Assembly (NCBI RefSeq): GCF_014706615.1
Contig: NZ_CP054877.1
Span: 1-64,000, forward strand
Length of the DNA stretch: 64,000 nucleotides
Direction of reading: 5' to 3'
From: Candidatus Vesicomyosocius sp. SY067_SCS001
Lineage (GTDB): Bacteria > Pseudomonadota > Gammaproteobacteria > PS1 > Pseudothioglobaceae
The first letter of the stretch is position 1, and each line of letters opens with the position of its first letter. The notes below the pieces were generated by a model. That model made no database searches, was not told where the DNA came from, and worked only from the letters and a program-made list of their open reading frames with translations. Below are positions 31,012 through 39,438 of this stretch, in pieces. A program made the position numbers and the translations under genes.

Positions 31012-31542
31012 ATGAATTCTAAAAAAGAATTATGGATATTATTAGCATCTTTTGTGTTGCCAATTGCTTTTGGAACGGCTTTTTTTTACCTAAGTCCTGA
31101 GTCTTTTACTCGTCATACGATTAATTTTGGTGAGTTTGTTAATCCTATTATTGTTACTGAAAAAGAAGATATAGTATTTACAGATGTTAATAACAACCTA
31201 CAAGGTTTATGGACATTGGCTTATGTAACCAAGCAATGCGATAGTATTTGTATAAAAGCATTGCATGATATAAGAACTGTTAGAATTTTGATGAATGAAG
31301 ACATGCTTCGTATTCAATGTTTATTGTTAATTACAAGTAAAGCTAAAGCACAACAAACAGATGTATTAGTTGGATATTCTAGTGAGTCACTTAGTCGACA
31401 ATTTAACCAGTTTTCAAAAAATAGTTTATTTTTAATTGATCCATTTGGTAATGTGATGTTACGTTACGATTCAAAACAATTAGAAGTTAAACGTGTGATT
31501 AAAGATTTAAAACGCCTGTTGAAGTATTCACGTATTGGCTAA
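31012..31542 (+). CDS. Membrane-anchored Sco/thioredoxin-like protein, oxidase assembly
   Basis: 176 residues: an N-terminal membrane anchor (LWILLASFVLPIAFGTAFFY) then a periplasmic thioredoxin-like domain. A CxxxC pair in TKQCDSICIKAL matches the copper-binding/redox spacing of Sco proteins. I do not see the distal copper-binding His of canonical Sco; the equivalent region reads FLIDPFGNVMLRYD. It lies 14 bases before ctaB, in a cluster of heme A synthesis and oxidase genes, which supports a role in cytochrome oxidase maturation. A redox-only role rather than copper delivery is possible. Confidence 0.72.
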   Translation: MNSKKELWILLASFVLPIAFGTAFFYLSPESFTRHTINFGEFVNPIIVTEKEDIVFTDVNNNLQGLWTLAYVTKQCDSICIKALHDIRTVRILMNEDMLRIQCLLLITSKAKAQQTDVLVGYSSESLSRQFNQFSKNSLFLIDPFGNVMLRYDSKQLEVKRVIKDLKRLLKYSRIG

Positions 31543-31556
31543 TATAGGAGATTATA

Positions 31557-32450
31557 ATGCCTTTAATTAGTGACTTATTAGCTTTGTGTAAACTTAAAGT
31601 GGTGGCATTGATTTTGCTTACGGCAGTGGTAGGCATGTTTTTAGCCGTACCTGCACCGTATCTACCTAACGGATTATTAGTATTAAGTGCATCAATTGGT
31701 ATTAGTATGGTAGCTGCTTCAGCGGCAGTGTTTAATCATGTGGTTGATGAACAGATTGACGCCCAAATGTCTCGTACTAATCAACGCCCTTTGCCACAAG
31801 GAAGGGTGAGTAAAAATCAAGCATTAGTGTGGGGGGTATTTTTGGGATTTATTGGTCTTGGTATTTTGCAATTATTTGTTAATATTATTACTGTGGTGCT
31901 TACGTTTATTTCATTAATTGGTTACACTATCATTTATACTTTGTATCTTAAACGTGCAACCCCGCAAAATATTGTTATCGGGGGTGCGGCGGGTGCAACC
32001 CCACCTGTACTAGGATGGACAGCGGTATCTGGTACTCAGGGTATTGAATATGCTTGTTTGTTATTTTTAATTGTTTTTATCTGGACACCTCCCCACTTTT
32101 GGGCATTAGCTATTTATAGGGTTGAAGAATACAAAAAAATCGATATGCCTATGTTACCAGTAACACATGGATTAGCCTATACTAGAACGCAAATTTTATT
32201 ATATACGGTATTATTATTATTAGTTAGTTTATTGCCTTATTTATCAGGCATGTCTGGGCTTATTTATTTAGTAATAACAATTGCATTGGGAGTTAGGTTT
32301 CTAGTGTATGCGATTAAGATTTATAATAATCCAGATGATAAAATAATTGCTTGGAGTACTTTTATGTATTCAATTAATTATTTAATGTTGTTATTTATTG
32401 CACTATTATTTGACCATTACTGGCTAATATTTCTTTGGGAAATTTTTTAA
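31557..32450 (+). CDS. ctaB: Protoheme IX farnesyltransferase (heme O synthase)
   Basis: Membrane prenyltransferase that adds farnesyl to heme B, giving heme O, the precursor of heme A for the aa3 oxidase. The 297-residue protein has about nine membrane segments and the UbiA-family Asp-rich motif NHVVDEQIDAQMSRTNQRPL, with a second polar loop VEEYKKIDMPMLPV. A GGAG ribosome site precedes the ATG. The next gene begins immediately after its stop. Also called cyoE. Confidence 0.95.
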   Translation: MPLISDLLALCKLKVVALILLTAVVGMFLAVPAPYLPNGLLVLSASIGISMVAASAAVFNHVVDEQIDAQMSRTNQRPLPQGRVSKNQALVWGVFLGFIGLGILQLFVNIITVVLTFISLIGYTIIYTLYLKRATPQNIVIGGAAGATPPVLGWTAVSGTQGIEYACLLFLIVFIWTPPHFWALAIYRVEEYKKIDMPMLPVTHGLAYTRTQILLYTVLLLLVSLLPYLSGMSGLIYLVITIALGVRFLVYAIKIYNNPDDKIIAWSTFMYSINYLMLLFIALLFDHYWLIFLWEIF

Positions 32451-32642
32451 ATGAAAAGATTAGGACAAGTATTTAAAGCAGTTGTATCTGCTATGATCGG
32501 TGTTGGTAAAAAAGAAGATTTAGTAAAAGATTTTGCACGTACTGAAAAACAAGGGCCATGGCCCTATATTATTATTGGTTTAATTATGACATTTGTTTTT
32601 ATTGTTTTAATAATAGCGATTGTTAAGTTAGTATTACCATAG
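32451..32642 (+). CDS. DUF2970 small membrane protein
   Basis: 63 residues with a polar N-terminal half (SAMIGVGKKEDLVKDFAR) and one C-terminal membrane segment (YIIIGLIMTFVFIVLIIAIV). This matches the DUF2970 family, small proteins commonly found within cytochrome oxidase gene clusters. It starts right at the ctaB stop, so it is coupled to ctaB. Function is unknown; a role in oxidase assembly is inferred from position. Confidence 0.75.
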   Translation: MKRLGQVFKAVVSAMIGVGKKEDLVKDFARTEKQGPWPYIIIGLIMTFVFIVLIIAIVKLVLP

Positions 32643-32650
32643 TTAAGTGT

Positions 32651-32684
32651 TTTAATGATTACATTAAATGTTTGTTATTTTTTC
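32651..32684 (+). terminator. Possible AT-rich terminator after the DUF2970 gene
   Basis: A perfect 7-base stem TTTAATG/CATTAAA with a 4-base loop (32651-32668) is followed by a T-rich stretch (TGTTTGTTATTTTTTC). The stem has a single G:C pair, so it would be weak. It lies nine bases after the stop, between convergent genes. Confidence 0.35.
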
Positions 32685-32759
32685 TGTAGGCTAGAGGATG
32701 GTTAATATTTTGATTTATTTAATAATGGAGTATGGTAATAAATAGTTAGTTGTTATGTT

Positions 32760-33749
32760 TTATAAAAGTTCTTTATGATGATCTTTTTTGAAAATTTTGT
32801 GTACAATAGTAACAATACTAAGCAATAATAATAATGCTATTGTATTATGTAATATTGCTATTATTATTGGCAATGAAAGAACAACATTAAGAACACCAAG
32901 TGTGATTTGTATTGTTAATAGAATAACACTTAATATTAAATTAAACCTTAAGTGGTTGTAATTTTTAAATAAATAAATAAGTAATAGCATGAATATAGTT
33001 GTTATTAAGGCACCAATACGATGAAGCATTTGAATGGCAGAACGTGCTGTATTTTCTAATATACCATACTCATAATTAGTTCCTAATGATCCCCAATATA
33101 ATGCATTAGTAAAATCTAGATCAGGCGGCCACCATTTGTTTAAACAAGTTGGAAAGTATTCACCACAAGATAGCGCTGCATAGTTAGCACTTGTCCAGCC
33201 GCCTAGAATGATTTGTAAACTTAGCATGGTTAGTGTTATTAATAATACAAATTTATGTTTTTTTAAAACGTATTGGTAAGTAGTTGGTGTTTTTTTTTGA
33301 TTTAAGAACATCCAAACAAGTAATACAGTAGTTAAAAACCCCCCTATTAAATGTAAAGTAACAATACCAGGATGTACTAAAAATGTAACTGTCCACATAC
33401 CAAACGCGCCTTGTAACATAACAAAAAAAGCGCTAAATCCAGGTAGTTTTAATGATTGTTGGTGTTGTAGTTTTCCTTTTAGTGCTAAGAAAAATAGAAT
33501 AAGTATTGTCAATCCAAGTGTTGAGGCAGCATAGCGATGTAACATTTCTTTCCATCCTTTTACAATATTTATTGGACGAGAAAAACCTTGAATGGTAGTA
33601 CCATCTTTGGCGTCAGGTACACTTAATTGACCATAACATCCTGGCCAGTCTGGACAGCCTAACCCAGCATCACTTAGGCGTGTGTAAGCACCTAGAATAA
33701 CAACAATGAGTGCTAAAATAATTGAAATTTGTAGTGTTTTTCTAAACAT
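32760..33749 (-). CDS. ctaA: Heme A synthase
   Basis: Converts heme O to heme A, needed by the aa3-type oxidase. The 329-residue protein is highly hydrophobic with about eight membrane segments. Family features are TRLSDAGLGCPDWPGCYGQ near the N-terminus, a heme-ligand His in LHRYAAS, a second in LHLIGG, and QMLHRIGAL in the C-terminal half. It is on the opposite strand to ctaB and converges on the DUF2970 gene. Confidence 0.94.
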   Translation of the reverse strand: MFRKTLQISIILALIVVILGAYTRLSDAGLGCPDWPGCYGQLSVPDAKDGTTIQGFSRPINIVKGWKEMLHRYAASTLGLTILILFFLALKGKLQHQQSLKLPGFSAFFVMLQGAFGMWTVTFLVHPGIVTLHLIGGFLTTVLLVWMFLNQKKTPTTYQYVLKKHKFVLLITLTMLSLQIILGGWTSANYAALSCGEYFPTCLNKWWPPDLDFTNALYWGSLGTNYEYGILENTARSAIQMLHRIGALITTIFMLLLIYLFKNYNHLRFNLILSVILLTIQITLGVLNVVLSLPIIIAILHNTIALLLLLSIVTIVHKIFKKDHHKELL

Positions 33750-33814
33750 TTGTTTGTTAAAAACAACCTCTTTTCTATTTTGTACAAGTAATTTTTTTAG
33801 AATAAAGAACTTCT

Positions 33815-33842
33815 AAATAAGAAATTAGAGTATTTCTTATTT
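33815..33842. terminator. 11-bp hairpin between the DUF2189 gene and ctaA
   Basis: AAATAAGAAAT and ATTTCTTATTT flank a 6-base loop, giving an uninterrupted 11-base stem just seven bases past the DUF2189 stop codon on the minus strand. There is no strong T-run directly after it on that strand, so termination efficiency is doubtful. It may mark the end of the DUF2189 transcript upstream of ctaA. Confidence 0.45.
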
Positions 33843-33848
33843 GAATTG

Positions 33849-34673
33849 TTATTTTAATTTGTTAATCAAAGATTTATATGCATGCCAAGTGGCATGTGCT
33901 AATATTGGAACAGTAACCACCATACCTAAAAAATATGGTGTTAATAAACTAGCTAAAACAATAATACCAACAATTGGCACCCATATCAACATTACAATTT
34001 TATTTGCTAATGCAGTTCTAATGCTGGCATTAGCAGCTGTAAATGGATCAATATTTTGGTCTAATACCATAGGGAAAGAGAACCAACTAATCATAAAAGA
34101 TATCCAAGCAGTAACGGTAGTAAAAATACCATAAATGACTAAAAATAACGGGTTATTTAAATTGATAATATCATCTAAGATAGCTTCTATAATTGTTTGA
34201 TTTTGATTGACAAAAGTATCGGTATTTAGTATTGCATAAATAAGTGGTGTAAATACCATCCACATAATTGCTATAACAATTAAAATAATAGATAAAAACA
34301 ATGAAGGGTAAGAGCCATTGGCTTTGAAGGCAGATTTAATAACAGTTAATATAGATCTAAAAGAAAGCTCTTCTCCAGCAGATAAGCGTTTTGATGCATC
34401 ATACATAGCCATAGCGGAAATAGGACCAAATATAATTACCACCATAGCTAATAAAGGTGCTGCAATATCGCTAAGCGTGGGTGAATGTGATAAAAAATCC
34501 CAATAAAAATAAGTAAATGAAGTAAATAATGTGCCATAAAATAATGCCAATGCTGGGCATTTTGTAAAATCTTCCACACCTTGTTTTAACCATGTGAAGG
34601 GAGCGCTATAACTAATTTTCTTAGTATAAACTTTTTTGTTTATATTCTTAGTCAATCTGGGTGTTTGTAGCAT
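33849..34673 (-). CDS. DUF2189 integral membrane protein
   Basis: 274 residues with about six membrane segments. After a soluble N-terminus it has the family-like segment AFTWLKQGVEDFTKCPALAL and a C-terminal half with FSFPMVLDQNIDPFTAANAS. I set the start at 34673 (MLQTPRLTKNINKK) because AGGAGG lies seven bases before that ATG. Assignment to DUF2189 is from recalled family features; the function is unknown. It lies beside the aa3 oxidase operon, divergent from coxB across a spacer with a 30-base palindrome, so linked regulation is possible. Confidence 0.8.
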   Translation of the reverse strand: MLQTPRLTKNINKKVYTKKISYSAPFTWLKQGVEDFTKCPALALFYGTLFTSFTYFYWDFLSHSPTLSDIAAPLLAMVVIIFGPISAMAMYDASKRLSAGEELSFRSILTVIKSAFKANGSYPSLFLSIILIVIAIMWMVFTPLIYAILNTDTFVNQNQTIIEAILDDIINLNNPLFLVIYGIFTTVTAWISFMISWFSFPMVLDQNIDPFTAANASIRTALANKIVMLIWVPIVGIIVLASLLTPYFLGMVVTVPILAHATWHAYKSLINKLK

Positions 34674-34824
34674 TTTTAACCTCCTGAAATTAATGTGTAA
34701 TATCACCCATATTAAAACAGACCTTTTTATACCTGTCAAGAAGATAAGTTAAATATTTTGACTTAGAATTAAGGAAATTTATTATTATTTGTGAATGAGA
34801 AAAATAATTGTGTATCATGGTATA

Positions 34825-34854
34825 AATTTTCAATACACTAGTGTATTGAAAATT
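34825..34854. promoter_or_regulatory. 30-base perfect palindrome upstream of coxB
   Basis: Bases 34825-34854 read identically on both strands. The core is CAATACACTAGTGTATTG, flanked by A/T-rich arms, with the symmetry axis between 34839 and 34840. A TATAAT at 34854-34859 abuts it, so the palindrome covers the -35 region of a probable coxB promoter. Placement and symmetry suggest an operator for a dimeric regulator of the aa3 operon. A hairpin in RNA is the alternative. The cognate regulator is unknown. Confidence 0.55.
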
Positions 34855-34882
34855 ATAATATTTTTATATAGGGGAGAAATTT

Positions 34883-35992
34883 ATGAGTAAATTGACATCT
34901 TATTTAGGTGGTTTGATTGCAATAGTATCAGTAAATGTATTTTCTGAATATGATTTGAATATGACACGTGGAGTTACCTCGGTTAGTCGAGATATTTATG
35001 GATTACACATGATGGTTTTTTGGGTTTGTGTTGCTATTGCTATTATTGTATTTAGTGTTATGATTTACTCATTGATTGTACACCGTAAGTCTCAAGGTTC
35101 AGTAGCTGCAAATTTTCATGAAAGTACAAAAGCTGAATTGCTTTGGACAGGCATTCCTATTATCATCTTAGTATTAATGGCAATTCCTGCTTCAAGCACA
35201 TTGATTGATTTAGAAGACACTTCTAAAGCGCAAATGACCATTAAGATTACAGGCCATCAGTGGAAATGGCAATACGATTACCCTAAGGAAGGTATTAGTT
35301 TTATTTCTAATCTTAAACAAAATTCTAAAGATGCTATTTACTCTAAAAATAAACATAAGAATTATTTGTTAGAAGTGGATAATAATTTAGTGTTACCGGT
35401 AGATACTTCTATTCGTTTCTTAATCACCTCAAATGATGTTATTCATAACTGGTGGGTACCTGATTTTGGTGTGAAGCAGGATGCTAATCCAGGTTTTATT
35501 AATGATGCTTGGGCAAAGATTGATGAAATAGGTACCTATCGTGGTCAGTGTGCTGAACTTTGTGGTAAAGATCATGGTTTTATGCCTATTGTGGTTGATG
35601 TAGTCTCCAAAGCAGATTATGCTCAATGGGTATTAAAGCAACAGATAGCTAAAGCAGCAACACTTACTCAATCAAGAAAAACTTGGAGTGAGAAGGATTT
35701 AACAAGCTTGGGTAAAAAAGTTTATAACACAAATTGTTCTAGCTGTCATGGTATTGCCGGAGAAGGCATTCCTGGTGTTTTTCCAGCACTTAGAGGTAGT
35801 TCTGTTGCAACTGGTGATATCAAAAAACATATAGGAATTGTTTTGCATGGAAAGGCTGGGACTGCTATGGCTAGTTATAAAAATATACTGGGAGATGCTG
35901 ATATTGCAGCAGTAATAACCTTTGAAAGAAGTTCTTTTGGTAATCAAATGGGTGATTTGGTTCAGCCATCAGATATTAAATCTGCACGTTAA
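34883..35992 (+). CDS. coxB: Cytochrome c oxidase subunit II with fused cytochrome c domain
   Basis: Subunit II of an aa3-type oxidase, the entry point for electrons from cytochrome c. It has two N-terminal membrane segments and a periplasmic cupredoxin domain with the CuA ligands in CAELCGKDHGFMP (Cys223, Cys227, His231, Met234). It then has a C-terminal cytochrome c domain with CSSCH at 285-289, making it caa3-like. Length is 369 residues. GGGGAG precedes the ATG. It is the first gene of a coxB-coxA-small ORF-ctaG-coxC-DUF2909-surf1 run. Also called ctaC. Confidence 0.96.
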   Translation: MSKLTSYLGGLIAIVSVNVFSEYDLNMTRGVTSVSRDIYGLHMMVFWVCVAIAIIVFSVMIYSLIVHRKSQGSVAANFHESTKAELLWTGIPIIILVLMAIPASSTLIDLEDTSKAQMTIKITGHQWKWQYDYPKEGISFISNLKQNSKDAIYSKNKHKNYLLEVDNNLVLPVDTSIRFLITSNDVIHNWWVPDFGVKQDANPGFINDAWAKIDEIGTYRGQCAELCGKDHGFMPIVVDVVSKADYAQWVLKQQIAKAATLTQSRKTWSEKDLTSLGKKVYNTNCSSCHGIAGEGIPGVFPALRGSSVATGDIKKHIGIVLHGKAGTAMASYKNILGDADIAAVITFERSSFGNQMGDLVQPSDIKSAR

Positions 35993-36017
35993 TTTAGAGT
36001 AATTAAGGAGAAACAAT

Positions 36018-37619
36018 ATGACAACAATAACTGCTTACACTAACCATCACAGTCCTGAAAAAGGTTTGATGAGATGGATTAAGACAACTAACCATAAAGA
36101 TATTGGATCGTTATATTTATGGTTTGCATTTATCATGCTGTTAGTTGGTGGTGCAATGGCAATGGTTATTCGTATGGAATTATTTCAACCAGGTATGCAA
36201 TTAATTAATCCACAATTTTTTAATCAAATGACAACCATGCACGGTTTGATTATGGTTTTTGGTGCGATTATGCCAGCATTTGTTGGGTTGGGTAACTGGC
36301 TTATTCCAATGATGATAGGAGCGCCTGATATGGCATTACCAAGAATGAATAATTGGTCTTTCTGGATTCTACCATTTGCTGGTGGTATTTTACTAAGCAC
36401 ATTTTTTATGGAAGGTGGTGCACCTGCGTTTGGTTGGACATTTTATGCACCACTGTCAACAACATTTGCACCAGATAGTACCGATTTCTTTATTTTTGCA
36501 GTACACTTGTTAGGCTTTTCTTCCATTATGGGTGCGATTAATATTATTGCAACAGTCGTCAATATGCGCGCACTAGAAATGAAGCTTATGGATATGCCAT
36601 TATTTGTATGGACATGGCTAATTACCTCATTTTTACTTATTGGTGCGATGCCAGTACTTGCGGGTGCGGTAACTATGATGTTGACAGATCGTAATTTTGG
36701 CACAGCATTTTTTGATGCAGCAGGTGGTGGTGACCCTGTTATGTTTCAGCATATCTTTTGGTTTTTTGGTCATCCTGAGGTTTATATTATGATTTTGCCA
36801 GCATTTGGCGTAATTTCACATGTTATTCCAACCTTTGCTCGTAAACCTTTGTTTGGTTATTCATCAATGGTTTATGCTACTGCATCGATTGCATTTTTAT
36901 CCTATATTGTTTGGGCGCACCATATGTTTTTAACTGGCATGCCAGTTGCTGGAGAGTTATATTTCATGTACGCAACCATGTTAATTGCAGTACCAACTGG
37001 TGTTAAAGTATTTAACTGGATCTCAACTATGTGGAGAGGTTCTATGACTTTTGAGACGCCAATGTTATGGGCTGTTTCATTTGTATTTTTATTTACGATT
37101 GGCGGTTTTTCTGGCGTAATGGTAGGAATTGCACCAGCAGATATTCAGTATCATGATACTTATTTTGTAGTTGCACATTTCCATTATGTTTTAGTGACTG
37201 GTGCATTATGGTCTATTATTGCAGCAACATTTTATTGGTTGCCTAAATGGACAGGTAAAATGTACAATGAAACTTTGGCACAGGTGCACTTTTGGTGGGC
37301 AGTTATTTCAGTAAATGTTTTGTTCTTTCCTCAACACTTTTTAGGGCTTGCTGGTATGCCTAGGCGTATTCCTGATTATTCGTTACAGTTTGCTGATTTT
37401 AATATGATCTCTTCTATTGGTGGCTTTGCATTTGGTACATCATTTATTTTATTCACCTATATTATTATTGATTGTATTCGTAATGGTAAGCCAGCAGATG
37501 CTCGTCCTTGGGAAGGTGCTAAAGGTTTGGAATGGACCTTAGGTCCAAAGGCACAGTATCATAGCTTTAATAAACCACCAACAAGAGAATTAATTAAGCA
37601 AGAATCTCAGAACTCTTAA
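36018..37619 (+). CDS. coxA: Cytochrome c oxidase subunit I
   Basis: Catalytic subunit that reduces oxygen to water and pumps protons, carrying heme a, heme a3 and CuB. The 533-residue protein has 12 membrane segments. The CuB/heme a3 region is intact in WFFGHPEVYIMILPAFG (His and cross-linked Tyr), with VWAHHMFLTGMP and HFHYVLVTGA. AAGGAG precedes the ATG. A small gene overlaps its stop codon (TAATG). Also called ctaD. Confidence 0.98.
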   Translation: MTTITAYTNHHSPEKGLMRWIKTTNHKDIGSLYLWFAFIMLLVGGAMAMVIRMELFQPGMQLINPQFFNQMTTMHGLIMVFGAIMPAFVGLGNWLIPMMIGAPDMALPRMNNWSFWILPFAGGILLSTFFMEGGAPAFGWTFYAPLSTTFAPDSTDFFIFAVHLLGFSSIMGAINIIATVVNMRALEMKLMDMPLFVWTWLITSFLLIGAMPVLAGAVTMMLTDRNFGTAFFDAAGGGDPVMFQHIFWFFGHPEVYIMILPAFGVISHVIPTFARKPLFGYSSMVYATASIAFLSYIVWAHHMFLTGMPVAGELYFMYATMLIAVPTGVKVFNWISTMWRGSMTFETPMLWAVSFVFLFTIGGFSGVMVGIAPADIQYHDTYFVVAHFHYVLVTGALWSIIAATFYWLPKWTGKMYNETLAQVHFWWAVISVNVLFFPQHFLGLAGMPRRIPDYSLQFADFNMISSIGGFAFGTSFILFTYIIIDCIRNGKPADARPWEGAKGLEWTLGPKAQYHSFNKPPTRELIKQESQNS

Positions 37620-37717
37620 TGAAAAATAAAAATCAACAAGGTGTGGTAATTACTGTAGTAATTACTAGCGCTATTGCAGTAGGTGTGTTTATAGCAACCA
37701 TTGTATTGTATGGTTGA
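37619..37717 (+). CDS. Tiny single-span membrane protein, oxidase small assembly type
   Basis: A 32-residue frame, MKNKNQQGVVITVVITSAIA continuing to end VLYG, with a basic/polar N-terminus and one membrane segment. Its ATG overlaps the coxA stop (TAATG) and its stop overlaps the ctaG ATG, so it is tightly packed and probably translated. In beta- and gammaproteobacterial operons a similarly tiny membrane protein occupies this coxA-ctaG slot and is annotated as a cytochrome oxidase small assembly protein. Function inferred from position. Confidence 0.65.
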   Translation: MKNKNQQGVVITVVITSAIAVGVFIATIVLYG

Positions 37718-38243
37718 TATAAGTGTTCGGAAAAAAATAACAAAAATATTTTGGATAAAATTAATTTTATCACCAATATTAATGTTTGCTTTTGCTTATG
37801 CAATGGTACCTATTTACGATGTATTTTGTGAAATTACTGGATTTAATGGTACAACAGGTAGAATTAATAGTGAACAAACATATGCTATAGATGAATCGCG
37901 TAGGATTGAGGTAAGTTTTTTTGCTATGACAATGGGAGGTTTTCCAGTGCAGTTCAGACCTAAGATAAATTCAATGGAAGTAATACCTGGTAAGTTTTAT
38001 ACTACTAGTTATATTGCTAAGAACAATACTGATAAAGTTGTTATTGGTCAAGCAGTTCCTAGTGTTGCTCCTACAGAAGCGGCATTGTATTTTAAAAAGT
38101 TAGAGTGTTTTTGTTTTAATAAACAAGTGTTTGAACCACATCAGAAGATAGAAATGACCTTAAGATTTGTTATTGAGCCAGAATTAGACGAGCGTATTAA
38201 AGACGTGAGTTTATCTTATAATTTTTTTAAGATTAAAAATTAA
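37710..38243 (+). CDS. ctaG: Cytochrome c oxidase assembly protein CtaG (Cox11)
   Basis: Periplasmic copper chaperone that delivers CuB to subunit I. I use the ATG at 37710 (177 residues, MVDISVRKKITK), which overlaps the stop of the tiny upstream gene; an upstream TTG is less likely. There is one N-terminal membrane anchor (ILSPILMFAFAYAMVPIYDV), then the Cox11 domain with the copper motif LECFCF, preceded by AALYFKK. It is followed by coxC after 17 bases with GGGGAG. Confidence 0.95.
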   Translation: MVDISVRKKITKIFWIKLILSPILMFAFAYAMVPIYDVFCEITGFNGTTGRINSEQTYAIDESRRIEVSFFAMTMGGFPVQFRPKINSMEVIPGKFYTTSYIAKNNTDKVVIGQAVPSVAPTEAALYFKKLECFCFNKQVFEPHQKIEMTLRFVIEPELDERIKDVSLSYNFFKIKN

Positions 38244-38260
38244 AAAAGGGGAGAATAAAT

Positions 38261-39145
38261 ATGAATGAACAAGAATATTATGTACCAAGTGGTACTTATT
38301 GGCCTATTATTGGTTCAATTGGTGTTGCTACTTTATTTGTAGGTTTTGCTAATCAAATGCATGGTGCTAGTTGGGGTGCTTCAATTATGGCCTTAGGCTT
38401 TAGTATTTTGGTGTTTATGATGTTTGGTTGGTTTGGTCAAGTTGTTAATGAAAGCACTAGTGGCATGTATAACAGTCAAGTTGATCGCTCATTTCGCTGG
38501 GGTATGAGTTGGTTTATTTTTTCCGAAGTTATGTTTTTTGCCGCCTTTTTTGGTGTGTTATTTTATGCAAGGCAATTATCAGTTCCGTGGTTGGGTGGTT
38601 CAGGTAATAACCTTTTCACTCCTGATTTATGGAATGGTTTTAGTTCAACATGGAAACAAATTGCTTTTAGCACTCCTGGTTTAATATTACAATCAGGTAC
38701 ATCAATTTCTGTGCCAAGACAACTAGTTGATGCTTGGGGACTTCCAGCTTTAAATACAGCATTACTGCTTTTATCAGGCGTTACTTTGACTTTTGCACAT
38801 CATACGTTGCGTAATGGAGATCGTAATAAAGTTATTGGATGGTTGGTTGCTACTATTGTTCTTGGCGTATTGTTTCTAGGATTTCAAATTACTGAATATG
38901 GCCATGCATATCATGATGGCTTGAAGCTAACTTCTGGCATTTACGGCTCAACATTTTATATGTTAACTGGTTTTCATGGTTTCCATGTAACAGTTGGTGT
39001 AATTATGTTAACTGTTATTCTTTATCGTGTACAAAAAGGACATTTTAGTGCAGATAGCCACTTTGGCTTTGAAGGTGTTGCTTGGTATTGGCATTTTGTA
39101 GATGTAGTGTGGTTGGGTTTATTTATCTTTGTGTATTGGTTGTAG
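38261..39145 (+). CDS. coxC: Cytochrome c oxidase subunit III
   Basis: Seven-helix membrane subunit that stabilises the oxidase core. The 294-residue product has the family segments FRWGMSWFIFSEVMFFAAFF, TFAHHTLRNGDR, EYGHAYHDGLKLTSGIYGST and GFHGFHVTVG, and ends with WYWHFVDVVWLGLFIFVYWL. AAGGGGAG precedes the ATG. Also called ctaE. Confidence 0.97.
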   Translation: MNEQEYYVPSGTYWPIIGSIGVATLFVGFANQMHGASWGASIMALGFSILVFMMFGWFGQVVNESTSGMYNSQVDRSFRWGMSWFIFSEVMFFAAFFGVLFYARQLSVPWLGGSGNNLFTPDLWNGFSSTWKQIAFSTPGLILQSGTSISVPRQLVDAWGLPALNTALLLLSGVTLTFAHHTLRNGDRNKVIGWLVATIVLGVLFLGFQITEYGHAYHDGLKLTSGIYGSTFYMLTGFHGFHVTVGVIMLTVILYRVQKGHFSADSHFGFEGVAWYWHFVDVVWLGLFIFVYWL

Positions 39146-39210
39146 TTAGTTATAAAGTTGATAAAAATATTTTATATTTGGTTTTTTAGTTTATTTCATC
39201 GGAAAAACTA

Positions 39211-39438
39211 ATGACACAAATTATCATAATCATCATTATTATCGCTATCTTAATAGCACTAAGTATAGGTTTATTTGGTATGCTTAGAGGTGGGAAAACT
39301 GGTTCTAATAAAATGTTTAAATCATTAGTAATACGTGTAGTATTGTCTTTATCTTTGTTTATTATCGTTATGTTTTCTGCTTATATGGATTGGATAGAAC
39401 CCAATATAATTATTATGGATGCATTTTCTTTTCAGTGA
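39211..39438 (+). CDS. DUF2909 twin-transmembrane protein
   Basis: 75 residues with two membrane segments (an Ile-rich N-terminal one and VIRVVLSLSLFIIVMFSAYM) joined by a short basic loop (LRGGKTGSNKMFK). This is the pattern of the DUF2909 family found between coxC and surf1 in proteobacterial oxidase operons. Its stop overlaps the surf1 start (GTGA). Function unknown. Confidence 0.75.
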   Translation: MTQIIIIIIIIAILIALSIGLFGMLRGGKTGSNKMFKSLVIRVVLSLSLFIIVMFSAYMDWIEPNIIIMDAFSFQ

